Origin: Rhodospirillaceae bacterium
GTDB taxonomy: Bacteria; Pseudomonadota; Alphaproteobacteria; GCA-2731375
Reading direction: 5' to 3'
Assembly: GCA_018660265.1 (NCBI GenBank)
Contig: JABJKS010000117.1
Coordinates: forward strand, 1-33,319
Length of the DNA: 33,319 bases
Under the pieces are notes generated by a model that searched no databases, was not told the DNA's origin, and worked only from the letters and a program-made list of their open reading frames with translations. Made by a program: the position numbers and the translations under genes. Of this stretch, positions 31,844 through 33,319 are shown piece by piece (the first letter of the stretch is position 1; every line of letters begins with the position of its first letter).

Positions 31844-33319
31844 CTAAGAACCGCCCAGTATCGCATCCGCGATTTTTTCAGCCGTCATCAGGACCGGGAA
31901 ATTCGTGTTCGCGCAGGGCACGACGGGAAAGATGGACGCATCGCAAACCCGCAAACCATCAACGCCCCGCACACGCCCCGCATTGTTGGTTACCGCACGC
32001 GGATCATCATCACCGCCCATGCGGCAGGAGCATGAGGCATGCCAGACGCCCACGGCGGCCTGCTTGACGAATGTTTCCATGGCATCATCATCTTCGAGCA
32101 GTTGGGGCAGGGTGAATTGTTCCAGAATCAAATTGTTCATCAGGAAACGACGCATCGGTCCGGGTCCATCCAACAGTTTCGCCATCATACCGGTCAGAAA
32201 TTTATTTTTGGCTGTGACTTCGCCCACCTGGCGCACTTTGTCGGAATAGCTGGCGGGAAATGGATCCGATGTCGCGGCCTGAAGGGCGGGCATGGCATGC
32301 AGGGCGGCCATTCTGCGCACCGCATCCTTCAGACGGTCCAAATCCCGATGATCCGATAGCAGGTTGAATTCTACCGTCGGTTCGTCCCTCCAATCCGCTG
32401 TTGTCAACTTAACCTGACCGGTTTCTGAGTATGTCTTATTGACGAAAATCACCATCGAGGCGATTTGTTCCCCTACTGCATGCCAAGCGGATTTAGATGC
32501 TGCAGCAATGAACATATCGCCTTTAGGGATGCCGTCGAGTTGCGATGAATAGCGCAAACCTACCATCAGATGGCGGCGGGTATTGTCGTTGACCCGGGCA
32601 TGCGGTTTGATAAAGGAGGCTAAGGCGATGGAGGGATGATCCATCAAGCCTTGGCCCACGCCGGGCAGATTGGCACGGACATCGATGCCCATCTCGGTCA
32701 AGGCCATAGCGGACCCGATGCCGGCGCGCAGCAAATGGGCCGGAGAATGGATCGCGCCTGAAGATAGTATGACCTCGTTGCCGCGAAAGATCTGCTCTCG
32801 GCCCGCGACCATTGCCTTGACGCCCACGCATTTGTTGCCCTCGAACAATAACTCGGTGACCTGAGTGTGGGTGGAGATCGTCAGGTTCTCCCGCAGGCGG
32901 GTGCCGGGATCAAGATAACCGATGGCGGCTGAAACCCGACGTTCGTAGGCATTTGAGATCGTGATTGGAAAGTAGCCATCTTTGAATTCACCATTCTGGT
33001 CAGGCAGAAATTCGAAACCCGCCTGCCCGAAGGCTTTGCCAACAGCCGTGGCGTGACCATTCCAATCATCGGGCATAATGCGGCGCACGGGAATGCGGCC
33101 TTCATTGCCGTGATAGTCATCATCGGGATAATCCATATCCCGTTCCACTTTTTTGAAATAGGGCAATACCGCATCCCAGTTCCAGCCCTTGGCACCGCGC
33201 GCTTCCCATTCATTGAAATCCGTCGGCGCGCCGCGGTTGGCCATCTGACCGTTGATGGAGGAGCCACCACCCAACACTCTGGCTTGCTCATACTTGCGCA
33301 GGGGCGGGCGATCCACATC
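31844..33319 (-). CDS. GMC-family FAD-dependent oxidoreductase, N-terminus beyond the window
   Basis: The frame is open to the window's right edge, so the first ~80 residues with the GxGxxG FAD motif are missing. The visible 491 codons begin near ARVLGGGSSINGQM, the first GMC signature. They include LSSGAIHSPAHLLRAGIG, the second signature, and end with WHASCSCRMG and PCANTNFPVLMTAEKIADAIL, carrying the catalytic His and Asn. It resembles the choline-dehydrogenase-like branch but is clearly different from the GMC gene at 6679, with Ser-Cys in place of Val-Gly-Thr after the catalytic His. An apparent GTG at 33316 is internal, not a start. Substrate unknown. Confidence 0.9.
   Translation of the reverse strand, partial: DVDRPPLRKYEQARVLGGGSSINGQMANRGAPTDFNEWEARGAKGWNWDAVLPYFKKVERDMDYPDDDYHGNEGRIPVRRIMPDDWNGHATAVGKAFGQAGFEFLPDQNGEFKDGYFPITISNAYERRVSAAIGYLDPGTRLRENLTISTHTQVTELLFEGNKCVGVKAMVAGREQIFRGNEVILSSGAIHSPAHLLRAGIGSAMALTEMGIDVRANLPGVGQGLMDHPSIALASFIKPHARVNDNTRRHLMVGLRYSSQLDGIPKGDMFIAAASKSAWHAVGEQIASMVIFVNKTYSETGQVKLTTADWRDEPTVEFNLLSDHRDLDRLKDAVRRMAALHAMPALQAATSDPFPASYSDKVRQVGEVTAKNKFLTGMMAKLLDGPGPMRRFLMNNLILEQFTLPQLLEDDDAMETFVKQAAVGVWHASCSCRMGGDDDPRAVTNNAGRVRGVDGLRVCDASIFPVVPCANTNFPVLMTAEKIADAILGGS

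Noticed and set aside
1-33319. CRISPR arrays, tRNA or rRNA genes, phage or defence cassettes
   Set aside because: Intergenic spaces were read on both strands; no regularly spaced repeats, cloverleaf-like sequences or recognisable phage or defence genes were found.

Overview
The window reads as chromosomal DNA of an alphaproteobacterium, most likely a Rhodospirillales-like or marine lineage. The basis is moderately high GC, the neighbourhood of ETF-ubiquinone oxidoreductase, TPR lipoprotein and ispE next to a divergent UDG, lytic transglycosylase and moaB set, and a GAAC-N7-GAAC direct repeat of the type bound by alphaproteobacterial LexA. No tRNA, rRNA, CRISPR array or prophage was seen. The exact taxon is inference.

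Layout. (1) 1-140: 3' end of an IS5-family insertion sequence, sitting about 90 bp upstream of ychF (229-1329). (2) 1440-3054, minus strand: a MaoC-type hydratase and a PA0069-family radical SAM protein with a LexA-like box in front of it. (3) 3143-5647, plus strand: three overlapping genes, namely two small glycosyltransferases of the TIGR04283/TIGR04282 pair and a class III CoA-transferase. (4) 5868-8274: an AT-richer VPLPA-CTERM surface protein and a GMC flavoprotein oxidoreductase. (5) 13843 down to 8318, minus strand: uracil-DNA glycosylase, soluble lytic transglycosylase, MoaB, nucleoside hydrolase and an Old Yellow Enzyme homologue. (6) 13952-19228, plus strand: ETF-QO, TPR lipoprotein, IspE and an alpha/beta-hydrolase lipoprotein. 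(7) 19236-21225: an exported DUF3108 protein, an AT-rich gene-poor gap, and a 98-residue secreted protein with a Ser/Thr-rich tail that has its own promoter and terminator. (8) 27998 down to 21226, minus strand: a tight run of MaoC/hydratase-2, acyl-CoA carboxylase beta chain, RidA-like protein, threonine-dehydratase-like enzyme, RecQ and an APH-type kinase, with a divergent dienoyl-CoA-isomerase-like gene at 28090. (9) 29071-31639: divergent HlyD-type adaptor and MFS exporter. (10) 31668-33319: a small inverted-repeat-bounded segment and a second GMC oxidoreductase cut by the window edge.

How the genes fit together. Much of the window concerns acyl-CoA and flavin-linked oxidation: CoA-transferase, two hydratases, ECH1-like isomerase, carboxyltransferase, APH kinase of the ACAD10/11 type, and ETF-QO delivering electrons to ubiquinone. 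House-keeping DNA repair (UDG, RecQ, SOS-linked radical SAM), wall turnover and isoprenoid synthesis are interleaved. The points most worth checking are the SOS box on the radical SAM gene, ispE having no ATG/GTG/TTG start for its N-terminus, the small Ser/Thr-tailed secreted protein, two conserved proteins lacking family-defining residues (UDG and RidA-like), and the CCTAGTGG-bounded segment. No single locus is clearly a new defence or mobile system.
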